DNA of 12,789 bases from Peptococcaceae bacterium (GTDB taxonomy: Bacteria; Bacillota; Peptococcia; Peptococcales; Peptococcaceae): NCBI GenBank assembly GCA_017532485.1, contig JAFXJE010000193.1:1-12789 (forward strand), written 5' to 3'. Position 1 is the stretch's first letter. The number at the start of each line of letters is the position of its first letter. This document shows, one piece after another, positions 1 through 7,044 of this stretch. The position numbers and the translations under genes were made by a program. The notes beneath the pieces are model-generated. The model did not search any database, was not told the origin of the DNA, and was given only the letters and a program-made list of their open reading frames with translations.

Positions 1-2
1 AG

Positions 3-149
3 ATGGGTTTAACTGATCGTATTGCATTATTAAAGTGGCGGTTAAATCATTTAATCGCTCAAGGTCATTGTTTTACTGATACAGTTGTTGTAGAATTAAG
101 TCAAGATTTAGATATCCTCATTTGTTTGCAAACAAAGAGGATGGAGTAG
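3..149 (+). CDS. Spo0E-like aspartyl-phosphate phosphatase family small protein (start may lie further left)
   Basis: A 48-residue protein read from the ATG at position 3. It has the pattern of the Spo0E family: a first helix (DRIALLKWRLNHLIAQG), a turn (HCFTD), and a second helix carrying the signature SQDLDILI. Known Spo0E-type proteins are about 50-85 residues, form a two-helix hairpin and remove phosphate from response regulators such as Spo0A. The SQxLD motif is the most conserved part of the family. The gene stops 14 bases before the preferred start of the membrane GGDEF gene, so the two are probably cotranscribed. The window edge hides the ribosome binding site and any extra N-terminal codons. 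The family call rests on motif and length only; the target regulator is unknown, and Spo0E-like proteins also occur in bacteria that do not sporulate. Confidence 0.6.
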   Translation: MGLTDRIALLKWRLNHLIAQGHCFTDTVVVELSQDLDILICLQTKRME

Positions 150-150
150 T

Positions 151-155
151 AGGAG
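151..155 (+). promoter_or_regulatory. Ribosome binding site deciding the start of the GGDEF gene
   Basis: AGGAG lies 8 bases before the ATG at 164. The reading frame is open back to a TTG at 122 and also holds a GTG at 155, but 122 would overlap the Spo0E-like gene and has no good site in front of it. The GTG at 155 has a weaker purine stretch upstream (137-146) and remains a possible alternative. Confidence 0.6.
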
Positions 156-163
156 TGGTTGGC

Positions 164-1612
164 ATGATGCTGTTTTTGGCAGATTGGGCAGATAAAAAAT
201 GGGTAGCCAAGTTTTTGATGCTATGGGGATTAATTCAGCTAGGATTTGGGGCAAGCATTTATTATTTTGAAACAATAAAAGAAGCTGCTGTTTTTCTAGG
301 CGTAGGTATTTTAATGCTGGCAATGGCATTGTTTAGCAAAAAATATACACAAAAACATATTCTTTATTTGTATGCTTTAACGATTGTTTTGAATGTTGTT
401 GCTGTTGTTTTGCTGGGTTTAGGAACTGGTTTTTATGTGCAGCTGATTATGCTTTATTTCAGTTTGCCTTTATTATTGGCTGGAGAAAAAAAATCTATCA
501 TTTATTTGCAGTTTATCGGTATTTTATGTGCTGTTCTTTTATTAATTTTGGATTGGTACTTGTTGCCAATAGCTTCTTTGCCATCATTTTATGATAAATT
601 GTTCTTTGCTATTAATGTTTTTAGTATGCTGTTTATGCTGATGTGGATTACTTATCGTTACGAAGAAACTCATTATGAAGTGGAAATAGAAGAAATCACA
701 GAAGTTATAGAAGATGGCAACGAAAAAACAGCAGAGGAGAAGCCCGCTTATTTTGATTGGTTTGCCGGTGATGAAGTTGAAGAAGACAAAGTGGCAGAGC
801 CAGAAGAAACTAAACAAGATAAGAAAGAACAAAAGGGTAAAAAAGATAAATTTAGCTTTGTGCCGAAGATGAAATGGTCAAATCAAGCCAAGCAGGAAAA
901 TATAATGGAGCAGCCAAAGGTAAGTGAAAAAGCAGCCGAGGCAGCAGTGCAAGTAGAAATTAAAGAGGAGCCAAAAGAAGTGCTCGCAGAGACAGCCGAA
1001 AATGCGGTGTCACAAACATCAGTGAAGACTGAGCCAGAAGTTAAAGAAAATATTGTTTTAGATAGCCTGACAGGTGTGATGAGCCGCGAGAGCATGATGC
1101 AAATGGTAGATGATATTGTAGCCAAAAAACGGCAGGAAGTTATAGTAGCTTTAGTTGATATTGATAATTTCAAAGGTATCAATGAAGTCTATGGTCAAGA
1201 TGTAGGCAATGTGGTTTTGGAAAAACTGGCACGCTTGATGAAATGGCGTTTACCTGATTTCTACGTTTCGCGTTGGGAAGGTGATGCTTTTGTTCTGATG
1301 AACAGTACCTTAACACGCCATGAGGCCGAAGCACAAATTATGCGTTTCCATGAATTATTGAAAAAGGAAATTTTCCTGTATCAGCAATTTTCGATTAAAA
1401 TTACAGTAACTATTGGTTTCACTTGGAGTAAAGAGCCTGATGAAATTGAAAAATTGGTTGAAGAGGCTAATCTTTTGATGATTTGGGGCAAAAAACAAGG
1501 TCGCAATCAAGTAGTGGTTAAGAGTATCCAGTTGGATTACACGACAGCTATTATGAATAAAAACAGACCGGATGCTGAAACTGGTATGTATCAGGAGAAT
1601 GTGACAACTTAA
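164..1612 (+). CDS. Membrane protein with degenerate GGDEF domain
   Basis: A 482-residue protein from ATG 164. The N-terminal part has about six predicted membrane helices (near residues 13-35, 41-57, 66-88, 90-106, 111-133, 145-166). A charged, Glu/Lys-rich linker of about 130 residues follows (167-297), then a C-terminal GGDEF domain opening with LDSLTGVMSR. The domain keeps the metal and nucleotide region VDIDNFKGINEVYG, but the signature loop reads EGDAF (about 372-376) in place of GGDEF. In diguanylate cyclases the fourth residue of the loop (Glu) binds metal and is needed for catalysis; here it is Ala, and the first Gly is Glu. An RLPD tetrapeptide upstream resembles an RxxD inhibitory site but sits one residue out of register. 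I infer a catalytically weak or dead domain acting as a nucleotide sensor or scaffold. The intrinsic terminator just downstream ends the transcript. Confidence 0.85.
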   Translation: MMLFLADWADKKWVAKFLMLWGLIQLGFGASIYYFETIKEAAVFLGVGILMLAMALFSKKYTQKHILYLYALTIVLNVVAVVLLGLGTGFYVQLIMLYFSLPLLLAGEKKSIIYLQFIGILCAVLLLILDWYLLPIASLPSFYDKLFFAINVFSMLFMLMWITYRYEETHYEVEIEEITEVIEDGNEKTAEEKPAYFDWFAGDEVEEDKVAEPEETKQDKKEQKGKKDKFSFVPKMKWSNQAKQENIMEQPKVSEKAAEAAVQVEIKEEPKEVLAETAENAVSQTSVKTEPEVKENIVLDSLTGVMSRESMMQMVDDIVAKKRQEVIVALVDIDNFKGINEVYGQDVGNVVLEKLARLMKWRLPDFYVSRWEGDAFVLMNSTLTRHEAEAQIMRFHELLKKEIFLYQQFSIKITVTIGFTWSKEPDEIEKLVEEANLLMIWGKKQGRNQVVVKSIQLDYTTAIMNKNRPDAETGMYQENVTT

Positions 1613-1630
1613 TATTGCCAATATTGCACG

Positions 1631-1670
1631 AGGATACTTCCCTATATTTAAAAGGGGGTATCCTTTTTTT
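1631..1670 (+). terminator. Intrinsic terminator after the GGDEF gene
   Basis: AGGATAC (1631-1637) pairs with GTATCCT (1658-1664). CCC (1640-1642) can pair with the G run at 1654-1657, and a run of T (1664-1670) follows. It separates the GGDEF gene from the pilus operon. Confidence 0.8.
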
Positions 1671-1692
1671 GTTGGCAAAAACTGTAAGTAAA

Positions 1693-1722
1693 TTGTAAAT
1701 TTTTAACAACATAAAATATAGT
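1693..1722 (+). promoter_or_regulatory. Putative sigma-A promoter for the comG-like operon
   Basis: TTGTAA (1693-1698) and TATAGT (1717-1722) are separated by 18 bases, in the spacer between the upstream terminator and the ATPase gene. A second TATAGT overlaps at 1722-1727. The -10 box is good and the -35 box is moderate. The region is very AT-rich, so chance matches are possible. I see no clear competence-regulator operator. Confidence 0.4.
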
Positions 1723-1765
1723 ATAGTAGATATTGTAAATAAATGGTAATAAGGGGCGTTGAAGT

Positions 1766-2869
1766 GTGAGCCAAAAAGAGCATATCATCTATACTATTGA
1801 CCGTCTGCCATCAGAAAGAGAAGAAATGGTGCAGTATTATGTTCATCGAATGTTACAGCAGGCTATTTTGCGTCGTGCCAGTGATATCCATTTAGAGCCT
1901 AATGAAGATAATTTGACGATTAAATACAGAATAGATGGTTATTTAACGCTAGACAGTAAAATTGAGGCAGCATATAAACAGCAAGTTATTAATCGTCTTA
2001 AAATTATGGCAGAAATGGATATTACTGAGCACCGTCTACCACAAGACGGTCATTTGACCATTAATTTTCGACAGCAGGAATTGGATATCAGAGCATCAGT
2101 ATTACCCACTTTTTATGGTGAAAAAATAGTGTTAAGACTTTTGAAAAAAGAAGAGAATTATAACAAATTGGAGGATTTGGGTTTTGCACCTGTCAATTTA
2201 GCTAAGGTAGAAGGATTATTAGGCTTACCCTATGGGATGATTTTGGTGACAGGACCGACAGGATGTGGGAAGACAACAACACTGTATAGTATGTTAAAAC
2301 GCTTAACTAATCAAGGTAAAAATATAATTACTTTGGAAGACCCTGTAGAATATCAAATAGAAGAAGTGAATCAAGTACAAATCAATGAAAAAATAGGTTT
2401 GACCTTTGCCTCGGGACTGCGCAGTATTTTACGCCAAGATCCGGATATCATTATGGTGGGAGAAATACGCGACAAAGAGTCAGCAGAAATAGCTATTCGT
2501 TTAGCCTATACAGGTCATCTAGTCTTGGCCTCACTTCATACTAATGACGCATTTAGTGCTATTTTTCGTCTCTTAGATATGGGAGTAGCTCCTTATTTAT
2601 TGGCAAGCTGTTTAAACGGAGTTATTGCTCAACGCTTAGTTCGCCAATGTCGAGGCAAAAATTTTCAGGGGCGTTTGGCTATTCAAGAAGTTCTTGTTTG
2701 TGATGAATATATTCAACAAAGTATTTTGCATTATGAACAGTTAAATCAAGTAAAAAAACAATATCTCCAATCTGGTTTTAGGAGTATGGCAGTTGATGGC
2801 AGAGAAAAGGTGGAACAAGGTTTAACTACTTGGCAGGAGATAGTCTTAACCTTGGGGGGATTGGCATGA
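1766..2869 (+). CDS. ComGA-like type II/IV secretion traffic ATPase (GspE/PilB family)
   Basis: A 367-residue hexameric secretion ATPase that would power assembly of a transformation pilus or pseudopilus at the cytoplasmic membrane. Family motifs appear in order: ASDIHLEP (38-45), the KYRIDGYL strand region (53-60), Walker A GPTGCGKTTT (163-172), the Asp box TLEDPVE (189-195), Walker B DPDIIMVGEIRD (225-236) and the His box GHLVLASLHTND (250-261). Length fits ComGA (about 350) and not PilB or GspE (about 500-570): the N-terminal MshE-type domain is absent. The CxxC...CxxC zinc loop usual in GspE/PilB before GRxxxxE is collapsed to a single Cys (RQCRGKNFQGR, about 293-303). The start is GTG 1766 with AAGGGG upstream (1751-1756). 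Its stop overlaps the next start in an ATGA arrangement. PilT is unlikely because of the neighbours. Confidence 0.85.
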   Translation: MSQKEHIIYTIDRLPSEREEMVQYYVHRMLQQAILRRASDIHLEPNEDNLTIKYRIDGYLTLDSKIEAAYKQQVINRLKIMAEMDITEHRLPQDGHLTINFRQQELDIRASVLPTFYGEKIVLRLLKKEENYNKLEDLGFAPVNLAKVEGLLGLPYGMILVTGPTGCGKTTTLYSMLKRLTNQGKNIITLEDPVEYQIEEVNQVQINEKIGLTFASGLRSILRQDPDIIMVGEIRDKESAEIAIRLAYTGHLVLASLHTNDAFSAIFRLLDMGVAPYLLASCLNGVIAQRLVRQCRGKNFQGRLAIQEVLVCDEYIQQSILHYEQLNQVKKQYLQSGFRSMAVDGREKVEQGLTTWQEIVLTLGGLA

Positions 2870-3891
2870 AGAAGTCGTTAAGTAATCAGCAGATAGCGTA
2901 TATCAGCCGTCAATTAGCTTTTGCTTTAAACAGTGGGATATCATTAAAGGCAGCACTGGTATTTTTGGCAGGTGAATGTAGGGAAAAGAAAGTTGCTTTA
3001 TTTTTACAGCAGTTGGGAGAAAAAATTTCTGCTGGTCAATCACCTGGCGCAAGTATTTTAGCCATGAATTTTCGCTTGTCACCATTATTTGTGGAATTTG
3101 TTTTGTTAGGTGAGCAGCAAGGTAATATGGCGCTAGTCATGGAACAAGCCGCAGAACATTTTGAAAAACAAAATAAATTACGCAATATGTTATGGACAGC
3201 CTTGCTTTATCCAGTGCTAGTATTGAGTTTTCTGCTTTTAGCGATAATATCAATGCTTCTTTTTGTCCTGCCGTCAATTATGCAAACTTACCATAATCTG
3301 CAGGCAGAAATACCAGTGCTTACAGCTAAGCTGCTTTTTTTCAGTCAATGGCTGCAGCAAGCATGGCCGAAAGTAATGTTAGGGGGATTTTTGCTGTTAG
3401 GAATTTTGGTATGGCAATATCCACGCTGGAGATATTTTACGGACAAAATTCCTTTTTTCGGTCAACTTTATCGTCAGTATTTTTATATTCAATTTGCCCA
3501 AGCTTTAGGTTTAATGCTGAATAATGGGATGCTTTTGAAACAAAGTTTAAATGCTTTACAAATTATTTTTGCGCAGCAAATTTATTTACCACAATTGGTA
3601 AAGCTTTATCTAACTGTGGATGGTGGTGATACTTTTGCTGCCGGCATAGCACATTGTCAATTTATTCCTAAGCTGGCTAAACAAATGTTAAGTGTGGCAG
3701 CTGAAAGTGGACAATTAGGTATATGTTTACTGCGACAACAGGAACATTATCAGCAAGATTTAGAAGAAAAACTTTTGCGCATGGTTAAAATGTTGGAGCC
3801 TATGCTCATTATGTTTTTAGGCTTATTTATTTTGTTGATGGCAGGCAGCTTGTTTTTACCGTTAATTCAATCTTATCAGTATTTATTATGA
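2866..3891 (+). CDS. ComGB-like inner-membrane platform protein (T2SSF / PilC / GspF family)
   Basis: A 341-residue polytopic protein with the two-repeat GspF/PilC layout. The first cytoplasmic half begins with SRQLAFALNSGISLKAALVFLA and holds the family segment FVLLGEQQGNMALVMEQAAEHF. Membrane helices follow near LLYPVLVLSFLLLAIISMLL and VMLGGFLLLGILVW. The second repeat begins FYIQFAQALGLMLNNGMLLKQSL and contains VAAESGQLG. A C-terminal helix (MLIMFLGLFILLMAGSLFL) ends the protein. Such proteins couple the traffic ATPase to pilin insertion. ATG 2866 overlaps the ATPase stop by 4 bases and has a GGGGGGA ribosome site at 2854-2860. The frame is open further upstream to 2830, but that would start inside the ATPase gene without a comparable site. 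Length and gene order match ComGB. Confidence 0.85.
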   Translation: MKKSLSNQQIAYISRQLAFALNSGISLKAALVFLAGECREKKVALFLQQLGEKISAGQSPGASILAMNFRLSPLFVEFVLLGEQQGNMALVMEQAAEHFEKQNKLRNMLWTALLYPVLVLSFLLLAIISMLLFVLPSIMQTYHNLQAEIPVLTAKLLFFSQWLQQAWPKVMLGGFLLLGILVWQYPRWRYFTDKIPFFGQLYRQYFYIQFAQALGLMLNNGMLLKQSLNALQIIFAQQIYLPQLVKLYLTVDGGDTFAAGIAHCQFIPKLAKQMLSVAAESGQLGICLLRQQEHYQQDLEEKLLRMVKMLEPMLIMFLGLFILLMAGSLFLPLIQSYQYLL

Positions 3892-3925
3892 AAAAATTAA
3901 GGAAGTGCTTAGGAAGGAAAATGGG

Positions 3926-4357
3926 ATGAAAAGCAGACAAGGTTTTACCTTATTTGAAATGTTGGTAGTTTTAATTATTTTAGGTTTTTTGCTTTTATTA
4001 ACTGTGCCCAATCTTATGGAAGTCTATCGGCAAAAAGAATTGCAAAATAGTGCTGTTTTGCTGCACAATGATTTGCGTTGGGCACAAGCTAGAGCTGGAA
4101 GCCAGCAAGAAAACATTCAAGTGAAATTTCAAAAACAGGGCTACCAAATTATTAATTTAGATGTGCCAAAGTCAGAAATACGCAATGTTACCTTACCGAA
4201 GCAGATAAAAATTAAACAAGGCAGCAGTATCTTTTTTGCCGAAACATATGCACCTACAGGAAACGGTCATATAGTTATTGGTGATGAAAGGAGAAACTAT
4301 TATGTCTATTATTACAAAACAGGGCGTATCCGCTTGGCGCAAGAAGCCAACAGCTGA
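3926..4357 (+). CDS. ComGD-like type IV prepilin (GspH/FimT-like minor pilin)
   Basis: A 143-residue prepilin. A 6-residue leader (MKSRQG) precedes the class III cleavage site: G at -1, F at +1, E at +5 (FTLFE). A single hydrophobic helix follows (MLVVLIILGFLLLLTVP). The body has a GspH/ComGD-like pattern: NDLRWAQARAGSQQENIQVKF, then a region LPKQIKI and a C-terminal YYYKTGRIR like the SGR ending of ComGD. It should be inserted in the membrane, cleaved and N-methylated by a prepilin peptidase not present here, then built into the pilus tip or shaft as a minor component. The start is ATG 3926, with AGGAAGGA at 3911-3918; an upstream GTG at 3905 would spoil the short leader. The gene lies 34 bases after comGB, where ComGC would be expected, but it looks like ComGD and not ComGC. 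Confidence 0.75.
   Translation: MKSRQGFTLFEMLVVLIILGFLLLLTVPNLMEVYRQKELQNSAVLLHNDLRWAQARAGSQQENIQVKFQKQGYQIINLDVPKSEIRNVTLPKQIKIKQGSSIFFAETYAPTGNGHIVIGDERRNYYVYYYKTGRIRLAQEANS
4287..4294 (+). promoter_or_regulatory. Ribosome binding site inside the ComGD-like gene, for the ComGE-like gene
   Basis: AAAGGAGA sits 7 bases before ATG 4302, inside the coding sequence of the preceding gene. No start codon exists in the ComGE-like frame between the ComGD-like stop (4357) and the prepilin motif, so this internal site supports a real 56-base gene overlap. Confidence 0.7.
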
Positions 4358-4661
4358 ACAAGGTTTTACTTTGATTGAAGTAATCGTAGTATTGGCAATA
4401 TTTTCTCTATTATTGGACTGTTTAACTCAAGGAGCAGTGATAGCAGTGCAAAGTCAGGCGAATAGCTTGGAAAAGCAGCAAGTGATTTATTTGGTTCAGC
4501 AGATTTATACTCGGCAGGAGATAGAAAATACCGAAGATTTGACATATAGCATAGTAGAAAGAGATTATAGTGAGAAATTAGTGGAGAAAATCGTGCAAAT
4601 AGAAAATAATAAAGGCAAACACTGGACTTTTTATTATCTACAGGAGAAGATGTATGAATAA
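4302..4661 (+). CDS. ComGE-like type IV prepilin (small minor pilin)
   Basis: A 119-residue prepilin-like protein. The leader is long (21 residues, ending TAEQG), then the cleavage motif FTLIE with E at +5 and the helix VIVVLAIFSLLLDCL. The remainder is short and polar with no recognised domain, as is usual for ComGE. Gene order (after the ComGD-like, before the ComGF-like gene) supports the name more than sequence does. The start overlaps the previous gene by 56 bases and the stop overlaps the next start by 8 bases. The unusually long leader reflects the overlap: its first residues are encoded in the region that also encodes the C-terminus of the ComGD-like protein. Function is inferred: a minor pilin of the transformation pilus. 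Confidence 0.65.
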   Translation: MSIITKQGVSAWRKKPTAEQGFTLIEVIVVLAIFSLLLDCLTQGAVIAVQSQANSLEKQQVIYLVQQIYTRQEIENTEDLTYSIVERDYSEKLVEKIVQIENNKGKHWTFYYLQEKMYE

Positions 4662-5172
4662 ACGAGGCATGACTTTAATGGAAGTGTTAGTTGTTTTACT
4701 CATTCTCGGTACGGTTTATAATCTTATCTTTACAGTGTACTTTTCCTTACAAAAACAATATAATATGATTATTGAGCAAAATGAAGTTAAGGAAAATTTA
4801 GCCTTGGCATTAGAACAAATAAAGGCAGATGTTATCAATAGTCAAGGTGTGGTGCGTTGTCGCAGTGATAAATTGGAGCTGGCAGAGGGCATAATTTATC
4901 AGCTCAAAGATGACCCGCAAAGGGGACAACATCTCTACACTTCTCTGACAGGCTATGTGCTTTACCGACAAGAAAACGGCAAAGCAAATCAACCAATAGC
5001 TAATTTTTTGCAAAGTATGCAGGTATGTTATTTTGATGCTGGTGGCAAAGAGTGCGCACTAAGTAGTCAAGTGGCATCAGTTGAGATTAAGTTGACAGCT
5101 AAGGTAGGTAAGAAGAAAATAGTCAGAAAGTCTGCACTGGCTTTGGGAACAGGAGGAAAGCTTTATGGATAA
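4654..5172 (+). CDS. ComGF-like type IV prepilin (PilW/GspJ-like minor pilin)
   Basis: A 172-residue prepilin with a very short leader (MNKRG) and motif MTLME, with Met at +1 and Glu at +5, then the helix VLVVLLILGTVYNLIFTVYF. The body resembles GspJ/PilW/ComGF proteins: an amphipathic stretch LALALEQIKADVINS after the helix, then beta-rich sequence. Cysteines at about 69, 125 and 134 could form a disulfide outside the membrane, as in some competence pilins, but this is inference. ATG 4654 overlaps the previous stop by 8 bases and is preceded by AGGAGAAGA. Its own stop overlaps tldD by 8 bases, with AGGAGGAAAG (5151-5160) inside this gene serving tldD. Confidence 0.7.
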   Translation: MNKRGMTLMEVLVVLLILGTVYNLIFTVYFSLQKQYNMIIEQNEVKENLALALEQIKADVINSQGVVRCRSDKLELAEGIIYQLKDDPQRGQHLYTSLTGYVLYRQENGKANQPIANFLQSMQVCYFDAGGKECALSSQVASVEIKLTAKVGKKKIVRKSALALGTGGKLYG

Positions 5173-6568
5173 AGAATTGTTGTGGGATATTTTGACCAAA
5201 GCATTAAGTCATGGTGGAGATTTTGCCGAGGTGTTTTTTGAACGCAGGGAAAGTACAGCAATTGCTTATGAAAATCAAAAAGTAGAAAAAATTAATACTG
5301 GCACAGATATAGGCATTGGTATTCGCGTTATTGCAGGAGAGGCTACTGCGTATTTGCACAGTAATGATTTGCAGAAGAAAAATCTTTTAGCGATGGCTGA
5401 TTTAGCGGGGCAAATTGCAGAAAAAAAACAATTGAAGGATTGCGCTGCGTTTAATTTAGAAAAAAACATGAAAGCAAACCAAATAATTTTGCCACCGGAA
5501 AAAGTTGATTTTGAACAAAAAATACAACTTTTACGTGCAGCTGATTATGCGGCAAGAAATATTGATAAATGTATCCAACAAACTACTTTGAGTTATGGTG
5601 ATATTCGCCAGCAAGTTATTATAGCGAACAGCTTAGGCAAGCTAGTGGAGGATACTAGAACCAGAGTGCGTTTAAGCTGTAATAGTATAGCAGTGCGTGA
5701 GGGACAGCGTCAGACAGGCTTTGCATCTGCTGGTGGCACTTGTGGTTTTGAACTGTTTGAGGAAAGAAGCTCGGAAAGTATCGGTGCAGAAGCATCGCAA
5801 AGGGCGCTGACTTTGCTGTCGGCTATTCCTTGTCCAACTGGTCAGATGCCTGTAGTTATGGCTAGTGAAGCAGGCGGGACTATGGTGCATGAAGCCTGTG
5901 GTCATGGCTTAGAAGGGGATCTAGTTCGTAAAGGTTTGTCTGCTTATGCAGGTCGTTTGGGTGAACAAGTAGCTTCACCAAAGATTACAGTTGTAGATGA
6001 TGCTACAATTACTGGTAAATATGGCTCTTACTATTATGATGATGAAGGGCATCTTGGTCAAAAGAATGTTTTAATCAAAGATGGTATTTTGTTAAAATAT
6101 ATGGCTGATGCACAGACAGCAGAGCAGATGGGCTGGGAAGCCACTGGTAATGGACGAAGAGAGTCTTATCGAGATAAACCGGTAACAAGAATGTCTAATA
6201 CTTATATAGCACCCGGAACAGACAGCGTGGAAGACATTATTGCTTCTACAGAATTTGGTCTGTATGTGAAGAAAATGGGTGGCGGTCAAGTAAATACTTT
6301 AAATGGCGATTATGTTTTTGATGTAGCTGAAGGCTATTTGATTGAAAACGGCAAAATAACTACTCCAGTACAAGGGGCTACTTTGGCAGGCAATGGACCA
6401 CAAAGTTTGATGAATGTAGAAATGATTGGCAATGATTTAGGTTATGCTATCGGGACTTGTGGAAAATCTGGTCAAAGTGCGCCAGTAGCTGATGCTCAGC
6501 CGACTATGAAAATTAATGGTTTAACAGTAGGTGGAACGGGGAAACCTTATGAACCGAAGAAAAAGTGA
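5165..6568 (+). CDS. tldD: TldD zinc metallopeptidase subunit
   Basis: A 467-residue protein of the U62/TldD family. The zinc motif HExxxH is present as HEACGH at residues 242-247, within SEAGGTMVHEACGHGLEGD. The C-terminal part carries family sequence near GNGPQSLMNVEMIGNDLG and GTCGKSGQSAPVADAQPT. In other bacteria TldD forms a heterodimer with TldE that degrades unfolded peptides inside a central cavity; known roles are microcin B17 leader removal and CcdA turnover. The metal site is in TldD, so this is the catalytic subunit, probably cytoplasmic (no signal peptide). It lies between two pilin-like genes, overlapping the ComGF-like gene by 8 bases and the ComGG-like gene by 20, with a strong ribosome site AGGAGG. 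Its partner tldE is two genes downstream. Length is normal for the family. Confidence 0.93.
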   Translation: MDKELLWDILTKALSHGGDFAEVFFERRESTAIAYENQKVEKINTGTDIGIGIRVIAGEATAYLHSNDLQKKNLLAMADLAGQIAEKKQLKDCAAFNLEKNMKANQIILPPEKVDFEQKIQLLRAADYAARNIDKCIQQTTLSYGDIRQQVIIANSLGKLVEDTRTRVRLSCNSIAVREGQRQTGFASAGGTCGFELFEERSSESIGAEASQRALTLLSAIPCPTGQMPVVMASEAGGTMVHEACGHGLEGDLVRKGLSAYAGRLGEQVASPKITVVDDATITGKYGSYYYDDEGHLGQKNVLIKDGILLKYMADAQTAEQMGWEATGNGRRESYRDKPVTRMSNTYIAPGTDSVEDIIASTEFGLYVKKMGGGQVNTLNGDYVFDVAEGYLIENGKITTPVQGATLAGNGPQSLMNVEMIGNDLGYAIGTCGKSGQSAPVADAQPTMKINGLTVGGTGKPYEPKKK

Positions 6569-7013
6569 AAAAGGTAGTATTTTGCCAGCGACCATTATGT
6601 TGTTGACTATAATGTTGCTAAGCTTACAGACAGTATTGACAGTAACAGCACAGCATAATATACGGTCAACAGATTTAATCAGGCAGGAGCAAAGTAGGTA
6701 TTTGGCAGCTAGTGGCTGGAATATGGTTATTGAGCAGCTGCAAGAAGTGACCATTACACCTGAGCAGGCAATATCGCTGAAAGTAGCAGATGTAGGGGAA
6801 ATTAACAGCAGTTGGGTTTTTCGAGGTGAGCAAGTGGTGATTACAGCGATAGGCAAAGCCGGCAACAGCAAATGCACTTATCAGGGGATAGTACAACGGA
6901 AACCTATTTATCCACCTAAAGCAGAGGAAGAAGATGTGGAAAATAGCGAGGAAAGTTCTTTGCCGGAACCTATAGGTTATCATTTAACTTTGCGGGAACG
7001 GAATATTGATTGA
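6549..7013 (+). CDS. ComGG/PilX-like prepilin-like membrane protein
   Basis: A 154-residue protein. A basic leader MNRRKSEKG is followed directly by a hydrophobic helix, SILPATIMLLTIMLLSLQTVL, like PilX and ComGG N-termini. It lacks the Glu at +5 (Ala instead) and has Pro at +4. Missing Glu5 is typical of tip proteins such as GspK and is seen in PilX-like members, so it may cap the pilus tip. The next segment, QEQSRYLAASGWNMVIEQL, is like the region after the PilX helix. The C-terminus is acidic and low in complexity (EEEDVENSEESSLPEP). Start ATG 6549 has GGGGA at 6538-6542 and overlaps the tldD stop by 20 bases; the in-frame GTG 6531 is less likely. Cleavage by a prepilin peptidase at the Gly-Ser junction is inferred. 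Gene order matches comGG, apart from the inserted tldD. Confidence 0.65.
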   Translation: MNRRKSEKGSILPATIMLLTIMLLSLQTVLTVTAQHNIRSTDLIRQEQSRYLAASGWNMVIEQLQEVTITPEQAISLKVADVGEINSSWVFRGEQVVITAIGKAGNSKCTYQGIVQRKPIYPPKAEEEDVENSEESSLPEPIGYHLTLRERNID

Positions 7014-7044
7014 GAAAATAGAGTGAAGGAGGCTTTGGGGTATT

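Noticed and set aside
584..832. Minus-strand open frames opposite the GGDEF gene and elsewhere (for example 883-1182, 1355-1678, 6521-6877)
   Set aside because: They lie antisense to well-supported genes, have no family motifs, and reflect the low-complexity or biased codon use of the gene on the other strand.
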